DNA of 64,000 nucleotides from Candolleomyces eurysporus (GCA_027579435.1 JANBPK010000008.1:1-64000); one strand, 5' to 3'; shown: positions 1 to 12,600, counted from the first letter of the stretch. Made by a program: numbers and translations. Notes: a model not told the origin generated them from the sequence alone.

Positions 1-1731
1 ATGATGATGCAGTCAAGTCCGTCGATGGTTAATCGAACATTGGCAATGGGAGGGCCACAAACGAACGCGGCAGACTTTTCTATAAGCAGTGATTTGTTTA
101 GATTGCCTCCCCATCAACTGCAACAAGCGAAATCAGAAATCGGGATACCACCAGACAAGGATAATAATTCCTTAAACCTCAACGAGAAGGTGAGTGATCG
201 TCGATTTTTTGGAAGCCTGGGATCTCATTGGGGTATAGAAAAAGCTGCTTGAGTTTTGCCAGCGCCGGTTTCCCAAACCACCGACCCCTGGAGGGCCTTC
301 TATGATGCAGCCTCCTCCCAACGTGCAGCAACGCCCGACACAACAGCTCCAGCAAATGCAACAGCATTCACAAGGAAGGAGTATCAAACGGAACAGCACA
401 TCTCCCGGGGAAGAGGTACCGTCATTTACTTGCGTAATTGGGCAATCCCTGAAATTCAACTCTTCACAGCCCGATGCATCTCCGCCTGATCGCAAACGAC
501 AACGAACCTCGCCAGAGAATGCTCCTATGGTACCGAAAGGCGCCACGCCTATGTCCTATCCTCAAACGCCGCAACAACTTCCATCCGTCCCTCCGCCAGG
601 TCAACAACAAGGTCTTCCGCCGCCGGGTCATCCCCAGCAGCAACCCCCGCCTAATATGATGATGCGAGGCAATATCGGTCTTCAACCAGGGCAAATGCCA
701 CCACAAATGCCAATGAACGGACAGCCAAACATGATGATGGGCCAACAAGGTCCTCAAGGTCAGCAGGGGATGGGTGGTATGCAAGGCGGCCAGATGGCCC
801 CTCAGGGGCAAATGGGACCCCCTGGAGGCATGGTGGTATGTGGGATCTTCAGCGTTGAAGAAAACCCTAGTACTGACTACTTTGACTTCCCTTTGTCCTG
901 ATTGGTTCCTTCAATTCAATTGTTTCCCTTCTGCCTACCCGCGCTGATCATCCTTTCCTTTTTCGATACCGCCTTTCTCTTTCATCTTAACAGGGGCAGA
1001 TAGGATACAACACCCCCCGGGTACCGTTGCATCAAGTCCATAATTCTCCTGGAATCATGCATGGTCAAATGAATGCTGGTTCCCCCGCCGGCCCTGACCC
1101 ATCGTTCAATCCAGGTGGGCCGAACCCAGGGGGTCCTCCAGGGCCTGGTGGACCGCAGCAATTTAATCCTGGAGGGCCTGGTCGAATGCTCGACTCGAAG
1201 CCACCGCAAACTCGCCCGAACGTCCCCCCACCTTCTGGAGTGGGAGGACAGGGGAGCATGATGCCTCCACCACCATCTCCGGCCAATAACGCGAAGGACG
1301 CACAGAAGGACGTCAAGGTTGAATCGCCTAGAGGAATAGGACAACCACCAAACCCGCAGCAGCCACATGGCCAACCGGGGCAACCGATTCCCCCTCCCTC
1401 GGGACCGGCCAACCAGCAACCTGGAACGCCTGGTCCGCAAGGCCCGCCACAGCAGCAGCAAGGTGGTAGTCAGCAGACGCCTGGTCCGCCTGGTCTTCCC
1501 GGAATGCCTGGTATGAATTCATCGTCGAACCCGAACCCGAACCTTATGGGTGGTGATGGCGGGGGGATGGGTATGATGGGCTCAGATCCGATGTTGTTCA
1601 ACCCCGCCGCCATGGACTTCTCGGTTGTGAGCGGGTTTGAGTTTGGGGATTCGAACATTGATTTTGAGAGGGACTTTGGGCAGTGGTTCAATGGAAACGA
1701 CGACTTGGCCAGCGGTTTGGAGATGAAGTAG
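1..1731 (+). CDS. Gln/Pro/Gly-rich regulator-like protein, 3' part (5' end outside window)
   Basis: The visible exons are 1-189, 263-415, 470-835 and 994-1731. Together they keep one frame for 481 residues and end at TAG 1729-1731. The 470 acceptor removes an in-frame 54-nt intron. The first exon encodes a conserved-looking block (SSDLFRLPPHQL then GIPPDKDNN); its paralogue at 5.2 kb has the same block. The middle is low complexity, rich in Gln, Pro, Met and Gly, with a basic patch PDRKRQRT that could be nuclear localising. The last ~60 residues are compact and conserved in the paralogue (FERDFGQWFNG). This architecture resembles fungal LisH/Flo8/SSDP-type transcription co-regulators, but no LisH motif is visible, because the N-terminus lies upstream. 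The family call is an inference; the gene being real is well supported by the paralogue and splice sites. Confidence 0.6.
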
Positions 1732-2951
1732 GCTACTGGCTGGTCTGCAGAGAGTAGCCAGCCCCCCCCTTTGCTTGGCTTGGATGGGTGGGGGTTTGTG
1801 CTCGCGTTTCAGAGGCGACTTCTTGCTTTTGGATTTTTTCTTTTGGATTCACATTTCCTTTCCCTGTGTTATTGTTGGAACTTTATCATCCTTATCCCCC
1901 CCCTCAAGCTCTTTTTCCTCCGGTCGTGTCTTTGTTGTCTGGAGTCGCCTTTCGCTATGCACATCCCAAGATACCTACTAAAAGCAGCCATATCCTAATC
2001 TCCCGCCTCTGAACGCCCGCCTATCCTCGCCGTCTCTCGTTCTCTCAGTTCTCAGTCTTTTCTTCATTTTATTCCNTTTTTTTCTTTCAAACCCTATTTA
2101 TTTTATTTCTACAAAAGGCTGTCTACGCCGTCGCTCTTGGGCCATCAATCCCCCTCCCCTCCCATCGTGTTTTGCGTCACTCAAGTATAGATTTCTCGTC
2201 GTTACGCTTTCCACCATTACCTCCCCCGGTTTACTTTGGTCTTTCGTGTCCATTCAAGACCTTTGATACCCGTTGGGGATTGGATCGCTACTTTATCTTC
2301 CAATCACTCGCTCCTTCATCACCGCACAATCCTTGCTTCCCTGCTGCCCAACTGCGCCACATTCTACTTTCACCTCAGCCCATTCATGTCTACCCGTTCT
2401 CGCTCTTATGCTTCGCCAACTTGTATTATCTAGCTTGTCCATCATTGTTGCTGCTAACATCTGCCGCCCTTTTGGTTTCCCTACCTTCTGCCATCCTTTA
2501 ATGTTCTGTTTCTTGCGTTGTTGCTTTCTTCTTTGGACGTTGTTTATTTTCTTCCCCTTTTTTGTCTTGATTTTTTTCACATTGAAGATGGCAGAACAGG
2601 ATGTGTTATTCTACTCTTTCATCATGCATTTTTCCTTCTTCCCTCCCTTGCTCGCTGTTTCACCTTTTTTTATTAAACACAAATGGTTTTACTTCTACTT
2701 CTTGTTGTTGCTATACTGTTGTTGTCGGCTTGTTAACGCCCAACTTGTTCGATTTACTCTTCTGTTTTTCTATCCTTCCGAGTTCTTTCTTGCCTCCCGG
2801 TCTCTCCTTCTGCTGGTCGCGACTCCCCTGCTCCCTCTTCATCCTTTTTTCCCCTACCTGTACTCACTTTATCTAGTGGTTTTGCGTTCTCCCCCTCTGC
2901 TACGTTTTCTTCCCGTGTGTTCTGCCCTCTTTTCTTGCTCTATCTACACAT
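1732..2951. other. Pyrimidine-rich 3' flank and intergenic region
   Basis: This stretch is strongly C/T-rich on the plus strand. The first ~320 bases (to about 2050) are homologous to the flank after the second gene copy at 5923-6210, so they are probably 3' UTR and flank. The rest reads as long hydrophobic open frames only because of T-rich composition. An N precedes a T-run near 2076. I see no convincing gene. Confidence 0.5.
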
Positions 2952-3054
2952 ATGTACAACCTCCCGATTCAATTTTCATCCGCTACGTCCTCTGATCTCC
3001 TGGATATACCTCTTGTGCCCGCTCCTGAGTTTCCTCTTGGGTCTCCCGGCGTCG
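2952..3054 (+). other. Candidate orphan first exon
   Basis: An ATG at 2952 opens a frame of 34 codons that starts MYNLPIQFSSATSSDLLD and runs into a perfect donor, gtgagt, at 3055-3060. It follows a long pyrimidine-rich tract of the kind often found in fungal core promoters. I could not find a matching downstream exon, so this may be the stump of a gene broken by the nearby rearrangement, or chance. No family is recognised. Confidence 0.2.
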
Positions 3055-5158
3055 GTGAGTACTTTTGGGCTGGCCTGGTGAGAGCGTTGTCCCGAATTCG
3101 TTTGCGGAATTTGAGGTGAGATAGATGCACGTCAAATTTCAGGTACTAGTACATAGTACATTAATTTTGACTGTCACCGCGCGAGAAGCATAGAGAGAAA
3201 AATGGTGGAAGTTGGCAGACATGGGAAGGATTGTGGAAATGCGGTGGAGCTTGCTGCGAGCACGTATACGGATAAGGGCGGGTATTGACCGGTACTAGTC
3301 TGTGTCCGGAAAGGAGGTACGGGTTTTCGAGGCACCCGGATGCGCAGCTGAGGTGAGGATGAGGGTAGGAACGCTAAAACGTGTACATATTATGTTGTGG
3401 ACGTGCGCAAGACACGGTGATACGAGAGAATCCAGAGTAATAATACCCGTTCATCCGGGAAAGTTATCTCAGTGAGGGGCTTTCAAGAAGTCGACTTACC
3501 CTGCGTCATTCTCCATTTGAGCGCTCATGATCAGTAAAATGGGCCAAGACAAGAATGACCGCTCTTCCGGAATGATTCCCTTCGGAAAGCTTTTTGAAAG
3601 CCTGATCTTTCGTAGGGGGTATTCGGTAATCGCGCTAAACGATCCCGTACAGCCCTTTTGCGATAGCCATTCTCGATATCTTCGTCGACAGGTAAGGCTT
3701 GCGTGCGATCTCGCACCTATGCGTTATGACTACCGTTGGATCTTTGAAATTGGTTCAAGCGCTCGAAGAGAGGGTATACCTCATCCTTGATCGTTGAATG
3801 CGCTAATGGCGGACACGACATCGGATTTCTGCACCGGCTCCATGGAAATGGCTCGCATTGCAGTGACACGAACACGAGAGACTTGCCAGACTTCGTTCTT
3901 GCAGCCGCAATGAAGTACCTTCCAGCAGCTTTTCCACCGCCGCTAACCGTATGGTGCACAGCCAAATGGATCACCAGTAACTAGAACCTTCGAAAACATC
4001 TCGATCTGGAGAAACATCTTTCCGTGCAGAGAAGGCCTTTGAATCTGTTAGGTGCTATGCAATCGGCTTGATAGAGGGTGGGTTTTTAGGCGTCGGAAAC
4101 GCACTTCAGATAGGCAGTCAAAGTATTCTTGCGATTCCTTCTCGGACATGGACAACGGCACATAGCGGCACATATCCTTGTAAAGAGCGGATCAAAAACG
4201 GACTAGTGATTGGTCCCTGTCACACACGTCATTTAATTCATTCGTCACGCGCTTGCTGGTGATCCCCATAGGTTTCCATCCACCAGGTCAACAGCAAGGC
4301 ATTCCCAACAAGGTCTCGCAGGTCGTCTACGCCTACTCTGACACTGATTCTTTGTGCTACGGGGCGTTTCAATTAGCTTGATTTCTTCTTGTTGACTGCC
4401 TCCCATCCGATGCTTGGGACTCTCAGAGGGGCTACCTTTCCATGGCTTGGGAACCTACGGCTGCGTATCGACTCTTCTCGGTTCTTGCTCGGCTGCCCAC
4501 TCAGGCATTTATTTACCGGCGTACAAGACGTCCTTTGGCTCAATGCTTTGCTTAATTCGGAGCGCATTTAATGTATCCGGTTTTAGTCAAACCGTTTCTT
4601 GCGTGTTCCCCTTGAAGGTCGGAGATAAGACGTTTCTGGGCGCTTGGAAAATCGACCAAGACCCGCCCGCCAGCTCGAACTTGAATACGCTACGTCGCTC
4701 AAGCATTGGGATCGCTGTGAGGGGTGTGAATCCTTCACCTCCCACCGCAGCNTTTTTTACATTCTTTCCTTCATCGATAGTGATAGACTTACCGGCTCGC
4801 GCTAAGTTCACAATGCTCTAGAAAATCATAAGAGCTGACTGAACACCTGTTCGCCTGCTGGTTTCGATTTATCCTTTAATCCGGACGCGTGTGACAAGTC
4901 TCAGTCTCGAGGCAAACTCGTGTAAGCCGGAGCATAGACTCTACCTTTTAAGAAAACCTCATTCCTGGGGTTCGAACTCTTTGGCGCTTGTTATCGAGGT
5001 CAACTGAGAGTAAGGTTTGAACTTTAATCCAGCCGTATCGGAACATGTGATCGACTACTCGAAGCTGCAACCTTGACGGGGTAGTAGGTACCCTCGCTCT
5101 CCCCCCCCCCCCCACTTCTCCTTTTCAGTCTCATCCCTCTCCCCTTTACTAACTCTAG
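3055..5158. other. Intergenic region with possible decayed coding fragments
   Basis: No intact gene is visible in this 2.1 kb. On the minus strand, about 4050-4195 reads as an uninterrupted, protein-like stretch (includes YKDMCRYVPLSMSEKESQEY), and about 3720-3970 has another open segment; both are bounded by stops in neighbouring sequence. These look like remnants of a decayed gene or transposon, without recognisable motifs. A C-run at about 5100-5113 and an N before a T-run at 4752 are likely low-quality positions. Confidence 0.3.
5147..5158 (+). other. Branch point and 3' splice site upstream of the gene copy
   Basis: TACTAAC at 5147-5153 followed by ctag at 5155-5158 is an optimal branch point and acceptor pair. 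It sits eight bases before the ATG of the truncated copy, so that ATG was probably internal to a larger spliced gene rather than its true start. Confidence 0.45.
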
Positions 5159-5166
5159 GTTTGCCG

Positions 5167-5922
5167 ATGTCCGACTCAGACGCTTTTCTGGCTCAAGTCC
5201 TACCCCAGCTTGAGGCCCTGCAGGTCTCAGAGCAGTCCAAGGCGGTCCCAGGAGGACAACAAGCCGACGCGGCAGAGCTTGTTATCACCAGTGATCTGTT
5301 TAGATTGCCTCCCTATCAGCTGCTTCTAGCGAGATCAGAAGTCGGGATACCACCAGACAAGGATAATAATGCGCTAACGCTCAACGAGAAGGTGGGCAAT
5401 CGTCGATTTGTGGAGGCCTGGAATCTCATCGGGGCGTAGAAAAAGCTACTCGAGTTTTGCCAGCGCCGGTTTCCCAAACCAACCGCCGTTGCCAGAGGGT
5501 CTTCTCCTGCATTCCAACTAGGATACACCCCTCGGGTACCATTGCATCAAGTCTACAATTCTCCTGGAATTATGTATGGTCCAATGAATGCTGGTTTGCC
5601 CGTCGGCCTCGATCCATCGTTCAATCCACAGCCTGCTCGTTCCAGCTTGCCACAAAACCCATCTGATGCTGGTGGTCCTCCTGGGATGCCTGATATGACA
5701 CTGTCACCCACTGGTCAACTCATTGGTGGTGCAGGAGCAGTCGGGGGCCCGTAGATGAGTATGATGGACTCAGACTCGATGTTGTTCAACCCCGCCGCCA
5801 TGGACTTCTCCTCGGTTGTGGGCGAGTTTGAGTTTGGGGACATAGTCGATTTTGAGAGGGACTTTGGGAAGTGGTTCAATGGGCCAGACGACGACTTGGC
5901 CAGCGGTTTGGTGATGAAGTAG
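5167..5922 (+). pseudogene. Shortened paralogue of the Gln/Pro-rich gene with in-frame stop
   Basis: This is a second copy of the gene at 1-1731. Exon 5167-5391 carries the SSDLFRLPP-type block (here TSDLFRLPPYQLL and GIPPDKDNN). The same intron position follows (5392-5463), then exon 5464-5922. About 700 bp of the middle exons are missing: the RRFPKP segment joins almost directly to GYTPRVPLHQVYNSPG, which in the intact gene is in the last exon. A TAG at 5752-5754 interrupts the frame; after it the same frame continues for 55 codons (FERDFGKWFNG) to TAG 5920-5922, matching the intact C-terminus. It could still make a ~170-residue truncated protein. The conserved reading frame beyond the stop suggests the stop is recent. 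Confidence 0.7.
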
Positions 5923-6210
5923 GCTGGTGCTGGTCTGTACAAAGGAAAATCAGCCTAGCTCCCTTTGCTTGGCTCGGATCTTTAGGGATTGTTTGTGTTT
6001 TCCTTGAACGCATTCCTCGCTTTTTCTGTATTGATATCGTTGGAACTTGATCATCCTTCTTCCCCCTCAGCTCTTCTTCCCCGATCATGTCTTTGTTGTC
6101 TGGAGTCACCCTTCGCTCTTGCTTTACACGTCTCAAACACCTATGAAAGCAATATCTTAATTGCCCGCTTCTGAACGCCCGCATATCCTCTTCTCTCTCG
6201 TCTTTTCGGT
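5923..6210 (+). repeat. Duplicated 3' flank (second copy of about 1732-2050)
   Basis: Long stretches such as ttggaactt.atcatcctt, gtctttgttgtctggagtc and tctgaacgcccgc.tatcctc occur in the same order after both gene copies. The duplication therefore covered the gene and at least 300 bp of 3' flank. Homology fades near the T-rich tract at about 2055 and 6215. Confidence 0.7.
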
Positions 6211-6551
6211 TTTTGCATCTTCCTTTCCTTTCACCTTCTTTCTTTAGTTCAGACTCAATTATTCATTGGTTTCTACTGGGAANTTTTTTACGCCATTACG
6301 TCGGGTTTCTACCGTGGCTTTGTGTTCTTTCCTCTCTCTGCTCCGTTTTCCCCTATGTTTCTCCGTATACGTTGTCTCCGTCTTTTCTTTCTCTCAGCTT
6401 TACTATTCGTAGAACGAATACTACTCCAAGTCTTATCTCGACGTTCCTCGCCTTTCAAGCTTGTCTCAAACAGGCAGTACACGCAAAGGAAGTAAAATTT
6501 CCCGTTGCAAAAATAGTAGTACAAATTAGTGTAAGGACAGTAAGGCAGTGC

Positions 6552-8208
6552 TCAAGCATCCCCATCTACCCTAGTCAAACTCGAAAATCCATCTTTCGAA
6601 AGATTTCGTGTCGCCGTGGTAACAGTTCCAGTATTCGACGTGCTCGTGATCGAGGTATTGAAGCGAGGGGATGCGATACTGATGTTCAAATTCTTTAGCC
6701 CAATATTGTTTGAAGAAGGGTAATCGGATGCTCCTGTAACGAGCTCTGATTTGATCGCTGTTTTCCTGAGATGGAGAAGGAGTCGTGTTGACATGATTCC
6801 TAGCGATGCATGGAAAGGTCTGACATTGGGAGTCAGTTTCTTGAGTTGCAGGTGAAAGGTGATAGTATCTGAAGTATCTGAAACCGTGACCTACCCGAAG
6901 CTAAACCAAGGTATGCGCGTTTTTCCGCTAGCCATGACATTGTTGAAAATCAACACAACAGTGACGCTGGGATAAGCCAGATGCCATGTCAGGCCACGAA
7001 GCGAGGATGGATAGAAAAAAAAGTCGCACCCAAAGAAGTAGATAATATTATCCGAAACCAAGGTTTGGGTGAGTGAGGCTCCGCTTTGAAGCCGAACTTT
7101 TACGGCCATGGAGTGGTAAGTCTTGTAAAGAACGAAACAAAGCAACACAAGCTCGAAGGCCGTCGCTACAAGCAATAAAGACATAATCAGACGCAAAGAC
7201 AACTTAAGATGCAACCCGAAACGTACCGGGTATCCAAAGGGCCCAACTAGCAAAACCGCCATTGATGGCTGGACATCCCGGTAAAGGCAGGCGAACCGCA
7301 GTGGCAATGAGCGCGCGCCTCCTCATCGCTCCCAGGGTCATGATCCACAAGAACGCCCCAATCGAGATTAGGAATAGTATGCCGTTGAATATGGCAATCT
7401 AACTCCCAATTAGTGTTATTCGGGCGCCAGTTGAAATGTCCACAGATGTTCACCCACCTTCACTGATCGACCATAGAGGGCAAATATTCGAAGTTGCATG
7501 ATGATTTCGACGGACCAGAGGCTGATACCGCCGAGGAGTCTTGTTGTGGGATCAATTGCAACACATCTATTCTTAGCAGTAAGCGACATTTGTGTGGCGT
7601 TGGCAAAGGAAAGGTGACCCACAGATTGTCGTTGACGAAACCAGGTATAGAGAATGTATGAATTTGGACGACATCGAACACCAGAAGAAGCAAGGTGTAA
7701 TATCGCACCTGTTGGTAGGGCGTTAGTGTTTGTCATGATTCGTAAGAGACCACCGTCAGCTGTGGATGGACGTACAAATAAGAACATAAATTTGGCCAAG
7801 GACCATTTCTGGCTCTGGATATTAATAGAGCAAAGGAGTCAGTACGCCGGCGACGCGTATCTCTCGGAAAACTTTCTGGCTTACCCAGATGTACCGAATC
7901 TAACGGAGGAAAAAATTAGCATTCCAACTCAGGTCTATTCTTGAATCACCAAGATTGGCCCACCTCGTCTTCCAACGTTACGACTGAGTGAAAAACAGAG
8001 TCAGGGCTGAAATAGATATAATATCATGGGCAGATGCTCACAGTAGTCGTGAATCACCCATGTTAGACAAGCAGCTAATGGACAGAATGAACATTATTGA
8101 AGGCAGAAGAGTAGACATGTCCAGGTGCTTACGAATCACGGTGAGCACGATCTTCCCCCTGGAATACAGAAAGGTGAACCTCGCGATTTCGGCTGGAGAG
8201 TAGGACAT
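6552..8208 (-). CDS. DUF6533-type multi-pass membrane protein
   Basis: Spliced minus-strand exons are 8208-8133, 8074-8042, 7983-7964, 7899-7885, 7814-7776, 7708-7619, 7571-7458, 7398-7227, 7165-7030 and 6966 onward. They read MSYSPAEIARF, then WVIHDYFVTLEDEIRYIW and KWSLAKFMFLF, which match the DUF6533 signature (aromatic-Asp-Tyr, Leu-Thr, Glu-Asp-Glu, Arg-Tyr-Ile-Trp, Lys-Trp-Ser). Further hydrophobic segments include LLLLVFDVVQ, ISLWSVEIIMQLRIFALYGRS and IFNGILFLISIGAFLWIM. Two exons are only 15 and 20 nt long. The 3' end is uncertain: either the frame stops at TAG 6891-6893, or it splices on to the segment containing STRLLLHLRK, typical of this family's end, and stops at TGA 6552-6554. 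I prefer the second. Such proteins are abundant in Agaricomycetes; the function is unknown, with seven-helix-like topology. Confidence 0.72.
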
Positions 8209-9627
8209 AGTAGCCGGGAGGGGGAGGGGGAGCTGTATGGGAGCTCCACAGCTTGGCCTATTTTAACGGAACCCCTCAAAGCTATGGGGGTATACGATGG
8301 AAGGCTGACTGGAGAAGGGTAAAATACTCCAATTTTATACTAGCTTCAGCTCGCCATGTCAGGCCTGGATAACTGTCACGCAGGTTTCCATTCTGCATAC
8401 ATCCATGATACTGACAATTTTGTCGCTCCAATGATTCAAGTGTTCCGACCAATCATCTCTCACTTTGAGCGCATAGACATCCCCTTAGGCTGTCATGACG
8501 CACTTCGAAACAAGGTCTGGCCGGGTGGCCTCCGCCTCTGTCGGAATTGAATTGCAAGCGACGGGCCCATACTATTGGCTCACCATACCACTGACTCTGT
8601 ACGTTCTCGTTAAGGCAGCGCCAAAGCCTTGACATATCTGATTAGCACCAGTGATCCGTACCCAGGCCTGAGAATTCTGGCTCGCCCAGATAGTCGTTTT
8701 AGGAGGATGTTGGAAACTTAGGGAACTTGTATCAGCTTGTATCTGTACAACTTAGGGAATGACTTCAAGCTGGCCGCGATAGCCGACGTTTCGACTTCTG
8801 GGCGGGCAGCCAGGCTTCTCAAAATCAGAACTGGAATATGCGTATCTTTCAGCTTCCTGTTTTCAAGATACCACCAACCCCCTGGTATTGCAGAATTCTG
8901 ATGATTTCCGTGATGCCTCCTGGACACAATTTCGGCTTGACATGAAACCTATGTCGTTAGAAAGCCCTTGGAAATGCGCACAGAGTGATATAATTTTCAT
9001 TACCCAACTCCAACTTGAAGAGGACGGCGAGAGCGAAAACCCCTAGCGCCGTAAAAAATCTATGAAGTGGCGAGTGCGGGATGCCTGGGCAAGTATCCAC
9101 AATGTTTTTGCGCATTCTTGTATACACTGCTAGACTACGCCTATCTGAATATTTGGAAATTTTAGAAGAATTTACAGCGAAGAAATTCTGGGGATTTGCA
9201 CTATTAGGGGTCTGATAGTGTGTCTGTAAGTTTCCAAGGTTGATACTAGGTCATTACTGATATCGACCCCCAAGCTGACTAGATAGGAAATCCCTTGTAA
9301 GAAAACCTATCCTATGCCGCCTAAGTTGATAACGGAAAGTCGCACACTTGAATGATGTTTCCGACGACGGTAGCGAGCGCTGACCTGTCGAGAGTTTCGA
9401 GAAAGGTCCCATGATTATCGTCCTTGATGCAGTGTAGCAACACGTATTCTAGGCAATAGTGGTATTCAGAATAATGATAGTCGAGCATTCAGATCTCAGA
9501 TTATACAGGAATCAAACGCATTGGCAGAGATGTACAGCTACAGGGTAAAAATGAAAGGCGGTCTGTTATGACCGCAAAGCATGATAATCGTGACTAGATG
9601 AGCAAAAAAACCAAAAAAAAGCAAGAA
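8209..9627. other. Intergenic region, nothing recognised
   Basis: This stretch separates the start of the minus-strand membrane protein gene from the stop of the minus-strand RXT3-like gene. It must hold the promoter of the first and the 3' flank of the second. Open frames are short and without motifs. I see no RNA gene or repeat. Confidence 0.5.
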
Positions 9628-12600
9628 TTAATAATCAGCCCACGCCTGCCCCGCCCACTTCCAATTGACAACCTGCATTCTCCATTCAATGGGTTCACCC
9701 CCTGGCCCTTGAGCCTGCAAACCATCCATCCTTTCGCCATACTCCGAGTCAGCAACGACGGAGGTGGGCGAAGGAGGTACCGTAGGGCCAACAAAGGAGG
9801 CTTCTTTCACGTACACGCCTTCCTTCTCGAACCTGAGCATCCCCTCGGTGACATGTCGTTGAAGCATTTGGACGGGATAGTGGACACTCTGTTCGTTGCC
9901 ATTTTCATCTTCTCCGCGTATCAGGGTGACAAACGAACGTTCATCGCCAGCATCCTCATCAATCACCTCCATTGCGATATCAAAGTTGGCAATTGGCGAG
10001 GGGTTGATTGAATATACGGTGTTGATCGGCGAATTGCGAGTGGAGGGTAGACGGGAGAGAGGCCTCGAGGGAGGAAGATTGGTGGTATCGAGTTTCAGAG
10101 ACGGTGGCGCTGTGAGGGTCGCCGGAGCGAGGAGAGTTGACGAAGAAGCTTCAGCTTGCGGGGTAGTTGCGTCTGCTTTGGCGGCTTCATCTTCGTTGAC
10201 TTCTCCCGGTTCTTTATCTCCATCATCCATCTTGATATCGCCGTCCTTATCTGCATTTTCAGGGACTGGTGAGGGTTCAACGACCTTGGGAATCTCGTCA
10301 GCTGCAGGGGTACCATCTGCAACTTCACCCTCTTCCCTCTCCTCCGCATTCTCGACGGGTTTGACCTCTCCCTCCTGGATTGGCTCCTCATCCTTTGCCT
10401 GGACGTGCTGGTCTACCGTGGCTGACTCGTTGCTGTCGGTTGGCACAGAGTCGTTCAGCTCAGTGACTTCGATGTTCGAGACCGTCCCGGCAAGTTCGCC
10501 CAAGACATCACCCTCCGGCTCATCCTTGACCTCCTCGACGATCACCTCTTGCTCCAGGATTAGGTAAATGTCATAGGCCCATCGGACCTTTCGAGCATCT
10601 GGAACCCTCAAGTTCAGGGAGCCATCCACCCGCTTGGGAGTCAACAGGTACCGTTCTTTAGTACCCGTTTCTAGAATGATTTGTCGACGAGGTAGAGTAG
10701 CAAGGAAGTAGGAAATCTGTGTCTTCTCCTTATCGGCTTGACGAGATGGGGACTGCACCGTTCGCGATGACTTCAGGGACTGCAACGTGATGGGTGAAGG
10801 CTTCGAAGGGAATAGCATCTGTCTGAGCATCATGGGATCGTACTTGTACCTAAGAGGTCGTCAGAACAATCCCTGTTAATGATAAACTGGACTTGAGCTC
10901 ACCCTACTCTCACGACCTCACCGAGACTAGGCTCTTTCCCTGTCTTGTTTTCAGCAGCAGTGGCAGCAGCGTTTAGCAAGCCGGCAGCGATAGGGTTCAC
11001 TCCTGCTGGCGAAGTCGGTGACGTTGGATAAGAGTCTGCAGCGGGCACGGGAGGGGGACCAGTGTGCGTTGCGAAAACCACTGTTTTCAAGTCCATCAAC
11101 GCATCTTCTCGCCACTCTTCCCATGTTTTCCCTGGGAGGCGAACGACCTCAGAACCATGGGCGGTCCGTCTTCTTTTCGTACCACGAGCATCCTTTTCTT
11201 GCTCAATCTCGTCGAGTTCAGAGATCGCATCCAGAAGTGTTGCATTGGGGAGTCGAGCATTAATTGGAGGCTGCGAGATGGAGCAACCACGTCTCCTTTT
11301 ACGTCCTGCCAGCCGCGCCGTCGTAAAGTTCCAAGGGCTTGCGGTTAGAGACGACACAATGCGCGGGTTGACGTTGCCATTCGTCAGAGATGCTAGCACG
11401 GAGTGTTGCTGTGGAGCAGTTCCAAGTACCGCCATTCGGCGTTCAGCATATTCGAGCATACGTTGCCCGCGCGTTCGTCGGCTGAGCGCTGGGCCGTTGC
11501 GTTTTACACCTCGCTATTGAAGATTTGTCAGCCGCAGAATAGAAAATAGTTAGTAAAACGCACTTCAATGAACTCAGCAGCCAAAATCTCAATGGCAGCC
11601 CCATCATGCCCAGTTCCCCATGCCGCGCTGATCAATGCCCGTCCGTCGTCTAGTGGGCCACCAACACCGTCGTCGTCTTCGCCCGTAGAAGCTTTCGGCT
11701 CGTTCGTTTCCACCCATCCATTTTGCCCCTTGACGGACCAACAGCGTTCTCCTCGACCACCAATGAAGCGAGTAACGACTTCCTCCTTCCTCTCCTGAGC
11801 CTGCGGACCTGCAGGGGCTTTGTTTGGCTTCCCGACCGGGGCCACATCGACGATCTTTCCAAACTCACGCCCACTCCACATCCCATCTGCTCCAAGCTCT
11901 GCTGTCCTCAGAATCCGGACTTCAACATGCAGGTCCCTTCCTCTTCGCTTCGCCTCCTTTACTCCGTTCCAGCTGATCCAGCCCGAGTGAAGAGCGCACA
12001 AAGCAACGTCAGAATCGTCAGTGTAGATACGACGGGGAGTGTATTTCTTGAGGACGACTTGTCCGACCTCCTCGAGGGATTTGAGATGGGTGAGAAGAGC
12101 AGTCTTGGCCTCGGCTTCGCGTTGCTCTCGTTGGGCTTGAGCTTCTTCGTCCTCCTTTGCAGTTTCGACCTTGGGAGAATCGTCGGCAGGGGCCGCTGGG
12201 GTTGCCTCATCCTTCTCTGTGGGTTCTGTGACAGAAGGGGGTGGCGGTGTTGCCGGGCGCGGAGGAGAAGGAGGCGTAGGCAGGAAAGCCAGCAAGGGTT
12301 TGCGGGTCATCGGCTTGACTAGTGAAGGTTTCGGGGCATTCAAGTCACGGCCGTTGGGATGTCCATGTTTGACACTGCCATTGGGCATCGCGTTAGGTGC
12401 GACTGTAGGAGGAACGACACCGCCGCCCCAGATTTTGGGCCTCTGAGGCTTTTCGGCAGGTAGATGACCGTGGGGAATGACGATAGTAGCTCGGGTTTCA
12501 ACGTCAACAAGGATAGGCTCAACGGTAGTTGCTGCATCCAGCTCGGACTCGATAGTTGCAAATGAATTGACGGGGATCGGAGGTTCACTCTTGGTAAGGT

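Noticed and set aside
416..469. Coding sequence PSFTCVIGQSLKFN within the first gene
   Set aside because: In-frame 54-nt segment with gtacc and cacag borders; its composition differs from the surrounding low-complexity protein, so it is treated as an intron.
2273..2995. 240-codon hydrophobic plus-strand open frame resembling a membrane protein
   Set aside because: Hydrophobicity follows from T-rich composition; parallel frames look alike and no family motif is present.
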